DNA from: Saprospiraceae bacterium
GTDB lineage: Bacteria > Bacteroidota > Bacteroidia > Chitinophagales > Saprospiraceae
Length of the DNA: 36,766 nt
Direction of reading: 5' to 3'
NCBI GenBank assembly: GCA_020631635.1
Contig: JAHDGW010000004.1
Location: 1-36,766 of the forward strand
Shown piece by piece: positions 1 to 7,189 of this stretch (the stretch's first letter is position 1; each line of letters starts with the position of its first letter). The notes under the pieces were generated by a model. The model was not told the origin of the DNA and searched no databases. It saw only the letters and a list, made by a program, of their open reading frames with translations. The translations under genes were made by a program, and so were the position numbers.

Positions 1-235
1 GTAGATAGAGGTGATTATTTGCTGATCCAACGATATCTTCTAAAAAACGCGTACCGATTAAAATGGTCAGAATAATAGCATTGGCAGAAATCATCACATT
101 TACCTTGCGATCGATCATCTGCATGAGACGATATTGATTTTTGGAAAGCGTTCGGAAAAGCGATTCTATGGCTCTTCCTTTCTTTTTTTTCTTCTCTTTT
201 TTCTTTTTTGAAATTTGGAGATGCAGGTCTTCCAT
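1..235 (-). CDS. DUF5706 (Pycsar-effector-like) membrane protein, partial
   Basis: Reading frame open from an ATG at 235 to the window edge, so the C-terminus is missing. The 78 visible residues hold a lysine-rich linker (residues 10-19), then a segment GRAIESLFRTLSKNQYRLMQ, then DRKVNVMISANAIILTILIG, the start of a transmembrane helix. This order of a Lys-rich linker, an ESLFRT-like motif and a DxKxNxMISxNAII helix is what I recognise from DUF5706 proteins, which include the membrane effectors of Pycsar anti-phage systems. In many Bacteroidota this domain follows an HD phosphohydrolase domain. Here yceI ends only 9 bases upstream of the ATG, so no HD domain is fused. It is probably cotranscribed with yceI. 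No cyclase gene is visible, so a defence role is not shown. Family call is from memory of the motif. Confidence 0.65.
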   Translation of the reverse strand, partial: MEDLHLQISKKKKEKKKKKGRAIESLFRTLSKNQYRLMQMIDRKVNVMISANAIILTILIGTRFLEDIVGSANNHLYL

Positions 236-244
236 AACTCAGAA

Positions 245-793
245 TTAAGAGGACTTAAATTGGTTAGGTATAGATAAATTTACTTCTATATCTTTTCCCA
301 CTGCAAAGCCAAAAAAGTTACCATTGATATTATATTCTTCTCGATTTAGCGAGAGGGTACCTTCTAGGTATTCTTGATTATCCTTATTGGTAAAGTTGAA
401 GGGTATTATGACTTCTTTGGTTACATCTTTGATCGTGAGTTTACCGGTAACTTGATGTTGCTCATTGATCTTTTCTACCCGCAGCGCCTCAAATTTGATA
501 TTAGGATATGTCTCGGCATCAAACCACTTCTTCCCTTTAGCATGTTTATCTTTTCTGTCATTTCCAGTCTTAATGGTGTTTACATCTGCGACAACAGATA
601 TCTTAGCATCGATAAGATTACTTTTATCTACTGAAACTATACCTTTTAATCCGTATAAGTTACCGTCCGCTTTTTTAGTAGAAAACTGGATACTATATTG
701 GTCTGTTGAGGTATAGCTTTCAGAATAATAGGAGTAGGAGGAGATGCTTATTGCAGTCATCATTAGTGATGCGATGGGTATATTGATCTTCAT
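245..793 (-). CDS. YceI-like secreted protein
   Basis: 182 residues, the usual length for the YceI family, with an N-terminal hydrophobic stretch (about residues 5-20) that reads as a signal peptide. The mature part starts with a YSIQFSTKKADGNLYGLKG stretch. It continues with the family-like features of a mid-protein FDAETYPNIKFEA motif, a VTGKLTIKDVTKEVIIPF segment and a C-terminal strand ending in KDIEVNLSI. YceI proteins fold as extended lipocalin-like beta-barrels that bind isoprenoid or other amphipathic ligands in the periplasm. The ligand here is not predictable. The divergence from the classical Val-Asp-x-x-His-Ser start suggests a diverged paralogue. It precedes the DUF5706 gene by 9 bases, so the two are likely one transcript. 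Confidence 0.8.
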   Translation of the reverse strand: MKINIPIASLMMTAISISSYSYYSESYTSTDQYSIQFSTKKADGNLYGLKGIVSVDKSNLIDAKISVVADVNTIKTGNDRKDKHAKGKKWFDAETYPNIKFEALRVEKINEQHQVTGKLTIKDVTKEVIIPFNFTNKDNQEYLEGTLSLNREEYNINGNFFGFAVGKDIEVNLSIPNQFKSS

Positions 794-1144
794 TTAGCGT
801 TGTGTTTTACTTTTTTCATAGCTGTATCATGTTATATGATCATATTTATGCTACGCATATTTTGACATCCTTTTATCTAAGTACAAAACCTAAAAAGCGC
901 TGAAAAGATTATATCAGGTAAAAGTTAATAAATGAAAAGCTTAATATTTACTATGAACAGTATCTGGACAAAACTCAACTATACCCTATGTGGAATGTGA
1001 TACGATGATAAATGTATACAGATATTCTCAATTAAGTATGGGGCGTACGATTATCCATAAACAAAAAAAAGGTTCAGCATCAATAAAGATGTTGAACCTT
1101 TCTTCCAGAGGCTAGGCCTCTACGAAAGTTGTTTTACAATCTAA
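794..1144. other. Intergenic region, 351 bases
   Basis: AT-rich gap between the yceI start and the end of the ArsR-type gene. It holds the minus-strand terminator at 1069-1100 and a small inverted repeat AGAGGC-tag-GCCTCT at 1107-1121. I found no convincing TAnnTTTG promoter box for yceI and no open frame worth calling. Confidence 0.5.
1069..1100 (-). terminator. Rho-independent terminator of the ArsR-type gene
   Basis: Arms at 1069-1081 and 1088-1100 pair over 13 bases, with one G-T wobble and a 6-base loop. On the minus strand the stem is followed by a run of eight T (the A run at 1063-1070). It lies about 45 bases beyond the ArsR-type stop codon, so it ends that minus-strand transcript. 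Confidence 0.85.
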
Positions 1145-1483
1145 CTATCCTACAAGATCTTCAACTAGTTTAGAGATTTGCTCTAACCTAGAAGGGTCTA
1201 ATGAATAGTAGATGAATTTTCCTTGTCGCTCAGTACGTACTACACCAGCTCTCCTTAGGATGGCAAGGTGTTGAGACGCCACTGATTGCTCTAATCGCAA
1301 TTTGATATAAATATCCGTTACAGTCATGGTATCGCTCTCTTCTAGAAGATCGATGATGCGCTGTCTTAATTTATGATTTACTGCTCTTAGAACTAGCACT
1401 GCTTTTCTCAGGTCGGCATAGTCCAGCAGAACTTCATTTATACCTTTTTTTAAAGTAACAGTTTCGTTTTTGTCGTTTCTCAT
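1145..1483 (-). CDS. ArsR-family winged-helix transcriptional regulator
   Basis: Small HTH regulator of about 112 residues. The core LRKAVLVLRAVNHKLRQRII, then a DIYIKLRLEQSVASQHLAIL recognition helix and a wing RAGVVRTERQGKFIYYSLD, is the ArsR/SmtB winged-helix fold. I chose the ATG at 1483 (MRNDKNET). The frame runs back to an ATG at 1534, but the extra 17 residues do not resemble the family. The ELCVCD metal-site motif of the recognition helix is absent and the protein has no cysteine in its core, so it is probably not an arsenic or zinc sensor of the classical type. Its target is unknown. It stands alone between tsaB and yceI, with its own terminator downstream, and may control itself or a distant gene. 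Confidence 0.85.
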   Translation of the reverse strand: MRNDKNETVTLKKGINEVLLDYADLRKAVLVLRAVNHKLRQRIIDLLEESDTMTVTDIYIKLRLEQSVASQHLAILRRAGVVRTERQGKFIYYSLDPSRLEQISKLVEDLVG

Positions 1484-1627
1484 GTTAAATGAAAGTTTGA
1501 TAGTTCTTACTTTTATAATACAAAACTGTAACAACTTTATATTAAGGGTTTACACTAATAGAAAAAATATCCAATAATATTCCAGATATATATATAAGTA
1601 ACACCTATTCAGGGTATTATAGTTCTA

Positions 1628-2296
1628 TTAGATAAGCAGTTTATTTGACTTAGTAATTTTGGGAGCTTTAAAATAATAGGGGATTGCATAGGCAACGTCG
1701 CTAAATTCCTGCTTTTGATACTGATCTATTGCTAGGGGCAGCATGTGCTTAGCCCTCAGTATCGTCTGGCCCAAAATCAACCTTTCGTCTGACCAATAAT
1801 CGATAGCTTTCTGTGCTCCATCACCACAAAGTATGGTCTTTTGGCTACTTAAATCGGTGAGATCAAAAGGATTATCAATGATAAGGTTGGAGGTAGGTTG
1901 TATTACATTACCCTCAGTACCCCATATAGAATAGTATACCTCCATTCGTCTAGCGTCGATCATCGAGATCACTCTATCAGCTTCATGTAGATGCATCTGA
2001 GCAGCGGCCTGTAGAGTATCTATTTCAAGTAATGGAATGTCTTGAGCAAAGCAAATGGCCTTAGCTGTACTATATGCTACACGTAGTCCTGTATAGGATC
2101 CTGGCCCCTTACTTACGGCGATGGCATCTAGTTGTGATATAGTAATATCGCTCTTCTGTAATACATCTTGTATAAATAATGTGATGACGGCACTATGACG
2201 CAGACCTTCATCTACATTTTTCTCATAAGTACCTTTAGACGTACATAATGCTACTGAGCAGGTATTGGTCGTGGTTTCCAAGCAAAGAATATTCAA
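1628..2296 (-). CDS. tsaB: TsaB, tRNA t6A37 threonylcarbamoyltransferase complex subunit
   Basis: 222 residues with an ASKHA-fold start NILCLETTTNTCSVAL, the family signature KGPGSYTGLRVAYSTAKAI near residues 64-82, and a DARRMEVYYS segment near residues 119-128. TsaB is a catalytically inactive paralogue of TsaD. It scaffolds TsaD and TsaE for threonylcarbamoylation of A37 in ANN-decoding tRNAs in the cytoplasm. Length and motifs are normal. It lies 106 bases downstream of htpG on the same strand, with a probable hairpin terminator between, so it likely has its own promoter. TATCTTTA on the minus strand near 2330 is a weak TAnnTTTG-like candidate. Confidence 0.93.
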   Translation of the reverse strand: MNILCLETTTNTCSVALCTSKGTYEKNVDEGLRHSAVITLFIQDVLQKSDITISQLDAIAVSKGPGSYTGLRVAYSTAKAICFAQDIPLLEIDTLQAAAQMHLHEADRVISMIDARRMEVYYSIWGTEGNVIQPTSNLIIDNPFDLTDLSSQKTILCGDGAQKAIDYWSDERLILGQTILRAKHMLPLAIDQYQKQEFSDVAYAIPYYFKAPKITKSNKLLI

Positions 2297-2340
2297 GAGA
2301 TCATATTTTTATATCAAATAGTTGTATAAAGATATAACAA

Positions 2341-2371
2341 AGCCCTCCTCCAAATAGATTGAAGCAGGGCT
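2341..2371 (-). terminator. Possible terminator of htpG
   Basis: Inverted repeat AGCCCT at 2341-2346 with AGGGCT at 2366-2371, and imperfect inner pairing. It lies about 32 bases beyond the htpG stop. On the minus strand it is followed by TTTGTTATATCTTT, a weak T tract. A modest hairpin, so only a probable terminator. Confidence 0.5.
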
Positions 2372-2402
2372 CATTATTCTTTATCAATGTATGAAAAATG
2401 CT

Positions 2403-4268
2403 TTATGACATAAATTCAATAGATTGATTGATAAATTTTGACATTTCTTCTCCCTTCAACTTGTTTTGATTAAGTAAAGCGAGGTTATATAAGTAATTGG
2501 CAAATTTAGATTTTTTCTCAGTGCTCTTCATTTTCAATAGCTTATCTGCTACCAATGGATGATTGGTATTGACTACTATATTGAAGGTATCAGGAAAATC
2601 CCCGAAAGAGTTACCTTGAAGTGCTTGCATCTCCTTCATACGACGCATAAATTCTGGTACCGTGATGACTACTGGATGATCTTCTGGTGACAAAGCTTCT
2701 AGAGAGATGCTGTTTTCTTTGTCTGATCCCAGCGATTCTACAAATAGACCTTTTACTTTTTCTTGCTCTTTCTCGCTAAGGACTGAGGTCTGCTCTTCTT
2801 CTTTCTGCACTAACTTAGAGGGTATATCACTATCTACTCGTACAAATGTCACATCACCTAGCTTTTGCTCTAGATGTTGCATGTAGTGATTATCTATTAC
2901 GGTATCAAACTCTAATACATCATACCCATAGCTCTGAGCGGATTGAACATAGCTATGATGTTCTTTAGGATTATTGGTATATAATAAAATGATCTTATCA
3001 TGCTTATCCGTCTGATTGGCTTTTACTTTCTCTTTATACTCTTCAATAGTAGAGTACTCAGCTTCTATGTTTTTAAATAAGGTGTACTTGAGTGCCTTTT
3101 CATAAAACTTTTCATCTGATATCATTCCGTATTTCACAAAAACTGAAATCTCATCCCATTTAGATTCATAGTTTTCTCGGTCTTTTTTGAAAAGATCGTT
3201 GAGTTTATCTGCTACCTTTTTAGTGATGTAGTTAGTGATCTTTCTCACATTGCTATCACTCTGGAGGTATGATCTCGATACATTGAGCGGGATATCAGGG
3301 GAGTCAATTACACCATGGAGTAATGTCAAAAATTCGGGTACGATTTCTTTTACATCATCCGTTACGTATACCTGATTAGAGTATAGCTGAATTTTGTTTT
3401 TTTGTACCTCGAGACTATTATTGAGTTTAGGGAAGTATAGTATACCTGTGAGATTGAAAGGGTAATCTATATTGAGATGTATCCAGAATAATGGTGGTTG
3501 GCTGTAAGGGTATAGCTCTTTATAGAAGTTTTGATAATCTTCATCTTTGAGCTCGGCTGGTTGCTTGCGCCATGCTGGATTTGGATTATTGATGATGTTT
3601 TCTACTTCTTTTTCTATTTGTTTGCGATCATCACCTTCTCCCTCGTAATCATATTCTGTTTTAGTACCAAATCGTATTTCTACAGGTAAAAATTTACAAT
3701 ATTTATCTAGTAAGGTTTGGATTCTTGCCTCTTCTAGAAATTCTACACTGTCTTCTCCAACGTGTAGTATTATTTCAGTACCACGATCTGACTTATCATT
3801 TGCTCCTATCTCATATTCGGGATTTCCGTCGCAGATCCACGTAACACCATCAGTGCCTTTATAAGACTTAGTACGTACTTCTACTTTTTCGGCAACCATA
3901 AAAGCTGAGTAGAAGCCAAGGCCAAAGTGTCCTATGATATTAGTGTCTTCCTTATATTTTTCTAGGAAGTCTGATGCACTTGAGAATGCCACTTGATTTA
4001 GGTATTTCATGACCTCATCTTCTGTCATACCGATACCGCGATCATGTATGGTCAGTGTCTTTGCTTCTTTATCAAGTTTGATATCGATAGTTAGAGAATC
4101 CAGGTCTCCTTTATATTCTCCTCTGGAGCTTAGCGTCTTAATTTTAGAAGTAGCATCGACTGCATTGGAGACTAGTTCTCTTAAAAATATCTCTTGATCA
4201 GAGTATAAAAACTTTTTGATGATCGGAAAGATATTTTCCGTTTGTACTGAAATATGACCTTTTTGCAT
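2403..4268 (-). CDS. htpG: HtpG, bacterial Hsp90 chaperone
   Basis: 621 residues, full length for bacterial Hsp90. The N-terminal GHKL ATPase domain shows FLRELVSNAVDA (Asn35 as the Mg/ATP ligand), HDRGIGMT at 75-82 and the ATP-lid glycine motif GHFGLGFYSAF at 113-123. The middle domain contains WRKQPAELKDEDY and SLQVQ-like client segments including LNVSRSYLQSD, whose Arg is the ATP-contacting residue. The C-terminal dimerisation part ends around LYNLALLNQNKLKG. It is an ATP-dependent cytosolic chaperone. It is monocistronic here, with a long upstream region that carries the dyad at 4352-4364. The start MQKGHISVQTENIFP matches the family. Confidence 0.97.
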   Translation of the reverse strand: MQKGHISVQTENIFPIIKKFLYSDQEIFLRELVSNAVDATSKIKTLSSRGEYKGDLDSLTIDIKLDKEAKTLTIHDRGIGMTEDEVMKYLNQVAFSSASDFLEKYKEDTNIIGHFGLGFYSAFMVAEKVEVRTKSYKGTDGVTWICDGNPEYEIGANDKSDRGTEIILHVGEDSVEFLEEARIQTLLDKYCKFLPVEIRFGTKTEYDYEGEGDDRKQIEKEVENIINNPNPAWRKQPAELKDEDYQNFYKELYPYSQPPLFWIHLNIDYPFNLTGILYFPKLNNSLEVQKNKIQLYSNQVYVTDDVKEIVPEFLTLLHGVIDSPDIPLNVSRSYLQSDSNVRKITNYITKKVADKLNDLFKKDRENYESKWDEISVFVKYGMISDEKFYEKALKYTLFKNIEAEYSTIEEYKEKVKANQTDKHDKIILLYTNNPKEHHSYVQSAQSYGYDVLEFDTVIDNHYMQHLEQKLGDVTFVRVDSDIPSKLVQKEEEQTSVLSEKEQEKVKGLFVESLGSDKENSISLEALSPEDHPVVITVPEFMRRMKEMQALQGNSFGDFPDTFNIVVNTNHPLVADKLLKMKSTEKKSKFANYLYNLALLNQNKLKGEEMSKFINQSIEFMS

Positions 4269-4351
4269 GTGCTCTTTGATTTTTTATAGTTGATTAAACC
4301 AATATGATGAACATATGCTATAGGTCAAATGGAATGCCATTCGATATTTTA

Positions 4352-4364
4352 TGACAAAATGTCA
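4352..4364. promoter_or_regulatory. Perfect dyad TGACA-AAA-TGTCA upstream of htpG
   Basis: A 5-3-5 inverted repeat, about 84 bases upstream of the htpG start codon, in the expected promoter zone. It could be an operator for heat-shock control. HrcA-type CIRCE repeats have a quite different sequence and I do not see one here. That it is an operator is inference. Confidence 0.4.
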
Positions 4365-4550
4365 ATATCTATATTGCTCAAGAGTCATATGCGTAGGTAT
4401 GATTATCAATGCAAATATTTGGTACATTTAATAAGAGCTTTTGTACAATCATGCTATTGCTAACAAGAATTATAGCTCATATTGTAAAATATAATTATGT
4501 ATACATCAGATTTAAAAGAGATTATAGTTGATATAAAATTATTATTTGAA

Positions 4551-4685
4551 AATTACCTATTGCGGTGTAGTGCATATGAGTCCTTTGGCAAGGATTTGGC
4601 ACATAGGTAGTTGTTCAGATTTTTAAGGAGAATACTTAAGATCGATGGTCGGTCCAAGGGGGAATTCGGATCGACCATTTTTTTT
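4551..4685 (+). ncRNA. Probable structured small RNA
   Basis: A rod-like fold followed by a strong terminator. P1 pairs AATTACCTAT (4551-4560) with ATAGGTAGTT (4603-4612), ten pairs with one wobble. P2 pairs GTGC (4570-4573) with GCAC (4599-4602), stacking directly on P1 on the 3' side and leaving a 9-base bulge on the 5' side. P3 pairs AGTCCTT (4579-4585) with AAGGATT (4590-4596) around a TGGC loop. The terminator at 4645-4685 points the same way. No open frame with a start codon fits between. A rod with a bulged side resembles 6S RNA in outline, but it is shorter than most 6S RNAs and I cannot assign a family. The 5' end is approximate. The box ATTATTTG at 4541-4548 is only a poor promoter match. 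Confidence 0.55.
4645..4685 (+). terminator. Strong rho-independent terminator
   Basis: Arms ATGGTCGGTCC (4645-4655) and GGATCGACCAT (4668-4678) pair over 11 bases with one G-T wobble and a 12-base loop, followed by eight T (4678-4685). Neither neighbouring protein gene is transcribed in this direction, so it implies a separate plus-strand transcript. Confidence 0.85.
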
Positions 4686-4970
4686 CTCTAGATTTCACTC
4701 TGAAACATCAAGTAAGAAACCTTCCCCTTTTAATTCTACATTACTCCTACACTTTTTAATTCTCTATTGAATTATATTCATTTTGCAGGGCTTAAAGCTC
4801 CTACATAGAAGTACTGGTGTGGTATATTCAGACCTAACTCACTGGTCTATTTTAAATTTTTCTCCGAGGTGATTAAAAAATATGGCTGCGACGTATGGAA
4901 TATATTGCCTTTACTAGTGCTATAATAGATAATATCGGTCGAGTATCCGGATGATAGATAAAAGTCTAGT

Positions 4971-6338
4971 TTATGGTTTTAATACTAGACCTTTCCTCAC
5001 CCATTTGTCGAGGTTTTCACATCCTCTATAATCTTCTTCTATTTCGATGAAGGTTTTGTTATATTTTTCATCGATCCATTCCGCCATATATTGACTTTTC
5101 TTGCCTTCTTTAGCCATGATTTTTATACGATCATAGTCTTTATCTATGGATACCCTATGAGGGCTACTTCTGGAGTCTAGTTTTATTAATCTATAAAGTT
5201 TTTCACCTCTAGGAGTGGTGTATTCTAAGGGTGCTGATAGTTGACCGACACTCATGGTATCTATAGCAAAATAAATATCTGGTGGTAGGTCACCTGTCTT
5301 GAAGAATGTATCTCCAGACTTAGGGTTTTTCATTCGTCCGCCAAAGCTATAGCTCGGGCTACTCTCAACAGAGTGAAGACGTACTGCGGTTTCAAAACTC
5401 ATACTATCCATGACCACTTCTTTTCTGATCGAATCCAATTCTAGCCTTGATTTTTCGAGATCATTATCTGTGATTTCTGGTATGATAAGGATATGCCTTA
5501 CATGTATTTTATTACCTCGTCGTTCAATCATTTGTATGATATGGAAGCCGAATTCTGTTTGTACTATTTCTGATATTTCATCATTTTTCAAACTATATGC
5601 CGCTGCCTCAAAATCGGCCACATAACTACCCCTTTTGGCAAAACCAAGATCACCGCCAGTCTGTGCCGATCCATCCATTGAGTATGTCTTAGCAAGATCC
5701 TCAAAGGATTCACCGTCTTCTACTATTCTTCTTCGTATGTCTGTGATAAGATCTAGTGCTTTTTGTTCTTCTACCGCATTTACATTGGGTTCGTATACGA
5801 TTTCACTAATTTCTACTTCTGAACTCAAAAATGGAAGACTATCTGTAGGGACTGAAGAATAATATTTTTGTACTTCTTCTGGTGTAATATTTACATTGGC
5901 GATAAGGGACTGCTGCATTCGTTCTAGCAAAATTTGCTCTTTTTGATCATCGCGGTACTTCTCTTTCATCTCTTGTACCGTAGCACCGTAGTATTCTTGA
6001 AAAAACTCTTCATCTCCATTCATTTGTGCCAGTACATTATCAAATCTAAAGTCGAGTTGAGCATTTACTTCCTCGTCAGTCACGAGTATACTATCTAGTT
6101 TAGCGTGATGGATAAACATTTTCTGAGCAATGATATTTTCTAATAATTCACATTTGGCATCCTCGTCGATATCCACCGCATTATCCTTGAGGTAGGAGTA
6201 TTGTTCTTCTACATCTGATAATAATATAATTTCGCCACCAACCTTAGCGATTACTCTATCGATTACTAGCCTTTCTTGGCTCATCAGTAATGTACTGAAG
6301 AACACTAATAATAGGCACCATGTTGCTTTGTGGCTCAT
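4971..6338 (-). CDS. surA: SurA-like periplasmic peptidyl-prolyl isomerase
   Basis: 455 residues. A signal peptide (about residues 1-20, ending near LLMS-QE) is followed by the SurA N-terminal chaperone segment LVIDRVIAKVGGEIILLSDVEEQY. Two parvulin (PpiC) domains follow, at roughly 176-278 (SFEDLAKTYSMDGSAQTGGD then FGFHIIQMIERR) and 281-390 (VRHILIIPEITDNDL, SFGGRM). SurA escorts unfolded outer-membrane proteins across the periplasm. The second domain has diverged at the usual parvulin active-site positions, so it may be structural. It is the last gene of a three-gene operon; its ATG overlaps the stop of the lipoprotein gene as ATGA. With many barrels in this window (SprA, TonB receptor, OMPs), the role in outer-membrane assembly is coherent. 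Confidence 0.9.
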   Translation of the reverse strand: MSHKATWCLLLVFFSTLLMSQERLVIDRVIAKVGGEIILLSDVEEQYSYLKDNAVDIDEDAKCELLENIIAQKMFIHHAKLDSILVTDEEVNAQLDFRFDNVLAQMNGDEEFFQEYYGATVQEMKEKYRDDQKEQILLERMQQSLIANVNITPEEVQKYYSSVPTDSLPFLSSEVEISEIVYEPNVNAVEEQKALDLITDIRRRIVEDGESFEDLAKTYSMDGSAQTGGDLGFAKRGSYVADFEAAAYSLKNDEISEIVQTEFGFHIIQMIERRGNKIHVRHILIIPEITDNDLEKSRLELDSIRKEVVMDSMSFETAVRLHSVESSPSYSFGGRMKNPKSGDTFFKTGDLPPDIYFAIDTMSVGQLSAPLEYTTPRGEKLYRLIKLDSRSSPHRVSIDKDYDRIKIMAKEGKKSQYMAEWIDEKYNKTFIEIEEDYRGCENLDKWVRKGLVLKP

Positions 6339-7189
6339 TGTACAAGTTTAAGGTAGTTTTTGATCTTATTCCTTTTTAACATATCTTCTTTGAGTCTCGC
6401 TGCCTCATCCTGAAGAATATTTCGCTTTCGGCGATGCAATAGTATGGCTTTTATCTCAGCCTTAGTCTTACTATATGGTTTTATATCCCCTTTTTCTATT
6501 TTATTCCGCACTCGGATAAAATATTCTGTAGAAGATTTATTGTATTGCGAAGACTTGTTTTCTTTGATATATTTTGTGGAGATGCCAAGTTGTGCTAGCT
6601 CTTCTGCGGTCTTCCAACAATTTTCATCAATACAGTAGTATTCTGCACTTTTGATACAAAAGGCTTCAATGACCGCCTTTTCCTTTTTCTTCCATGATTC
6701 GAAAAAACGATCAATTCCTTTAGCCTTTTCGTCAACGATTGCATATTCTACCAGAAAGTAGTCCGTGTCGGACTCAAAGTCATTTTGGTATTTTTGATAA
6801 TACTGCTTGAGTTCTGCTTCATCTATAATCGTATCACTGAATGTGGCAATAAGCTCTTTTTCTAACTCATGTATGAGGAGATCATTTCTATATTGATCTG
6901 TAAGTGCCTTGATATTAGGGGATTCACCAAACTGGTTTTCTGCCTTTTCGGTCAATAGAGTTTTGTGTATCCATTGCTCTATATGGCTAGCCACAAGGGC
7001 AGTGCTGTCAGCTCCAGATATCTTACGAGGTAGTTTTTCTTGTATATCACTGTAATATAACTTGGCATGATTGATCTCAGCAAGTAAGGTATCCCCGTCG
7101 CTTTTAGAAGAAATAGCATTGCAACTCATCAGCATGCCTAATGGTAGCAGTATCACTAAAGAGATTATATATTTTTCAACCCAAGGCAT
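6335..7189 (-). CDS. SurA-N-like lipoprotein, foldase operon middle gene
   Basis: 284 residues with a lipoprotein signal peptide: hydrophobic residues 8-21, then lipobox LMSC with the acylated Cys near residue 23. The part after it (AEINHAKLYYSDIQEKLPRK, then a helical stretch with IEQWIHKTLLTEKAENQF) resembles the N-terminal helical chaperone domain of SurA/PrsA foldases. I see no parvulin domain with its usual GGDLG and GxHII motifs, so it is probably a chaperone without isomerase activity. The C-terminal third is Lys/Glu-rich and likely helical. The gene overlaps surA by four bases and its start overlaps the stop of the upstream ppiC gene as TAATG, so translation of the three genes is likely coupled. 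Such three-gene arrangements are common in Bacteroidota. Confidence 0.75.
   Translation of the reverse strand: MPWVEKYIISLVILLPLGMLMSCNAISSKSDGDTLLAEINHAKLYYSDIQEKLPRKISGADSTALVASHIEQWIHKTLLTEKAENQFGESPNIKALTDQYRNDLLIHELEKELIATFSDTIIDEAELKQYYQKYQNDFESDTDYFLVEYAIVDEKAKGIDRFFESWKKKEKAVIEAFCIKSAEYYCIDENCWKTAEELAQLGISTKYIKENKSSQYNKSSTEYFIRVRNKIEKGDIKPYSKTKAEIKAILLHRRKRNILQDEAARLKEDMLKRNKIKNYLKLVQ

Larger units (their letters stand above)
4269..4970. other. Longest gene-free stretch, about 700 bases
   Basis: Between the htpG start (minus) and the end of the foldase operon (minus). It contains a dyad at 4352-4364, a second short inverted repeat AATGG-aatg-CCATT at 4329-4342, a probable small RNA at 4551-4685 on the plus strand, and 285 bases (4686-4970) in which I see no gene, tRNA or clear terminator. 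A short AGACC/GGTCT repeat lies near 4831-4849. Confidence 0.6.

Noticed and set aside
1107-1121. AGAGGC-tag-GCCTCT inverted repeat as an operator
   Set aside because: Short, next to the terminator and downstream of the gene; probably chance or part of the 3' end.
4686-4970. Possible further RNA or terminator downstream of the small RNA
   Set aside because: Only a short AGACC/GGTCT repeat; no stem with a T run and no conserved structure seen.
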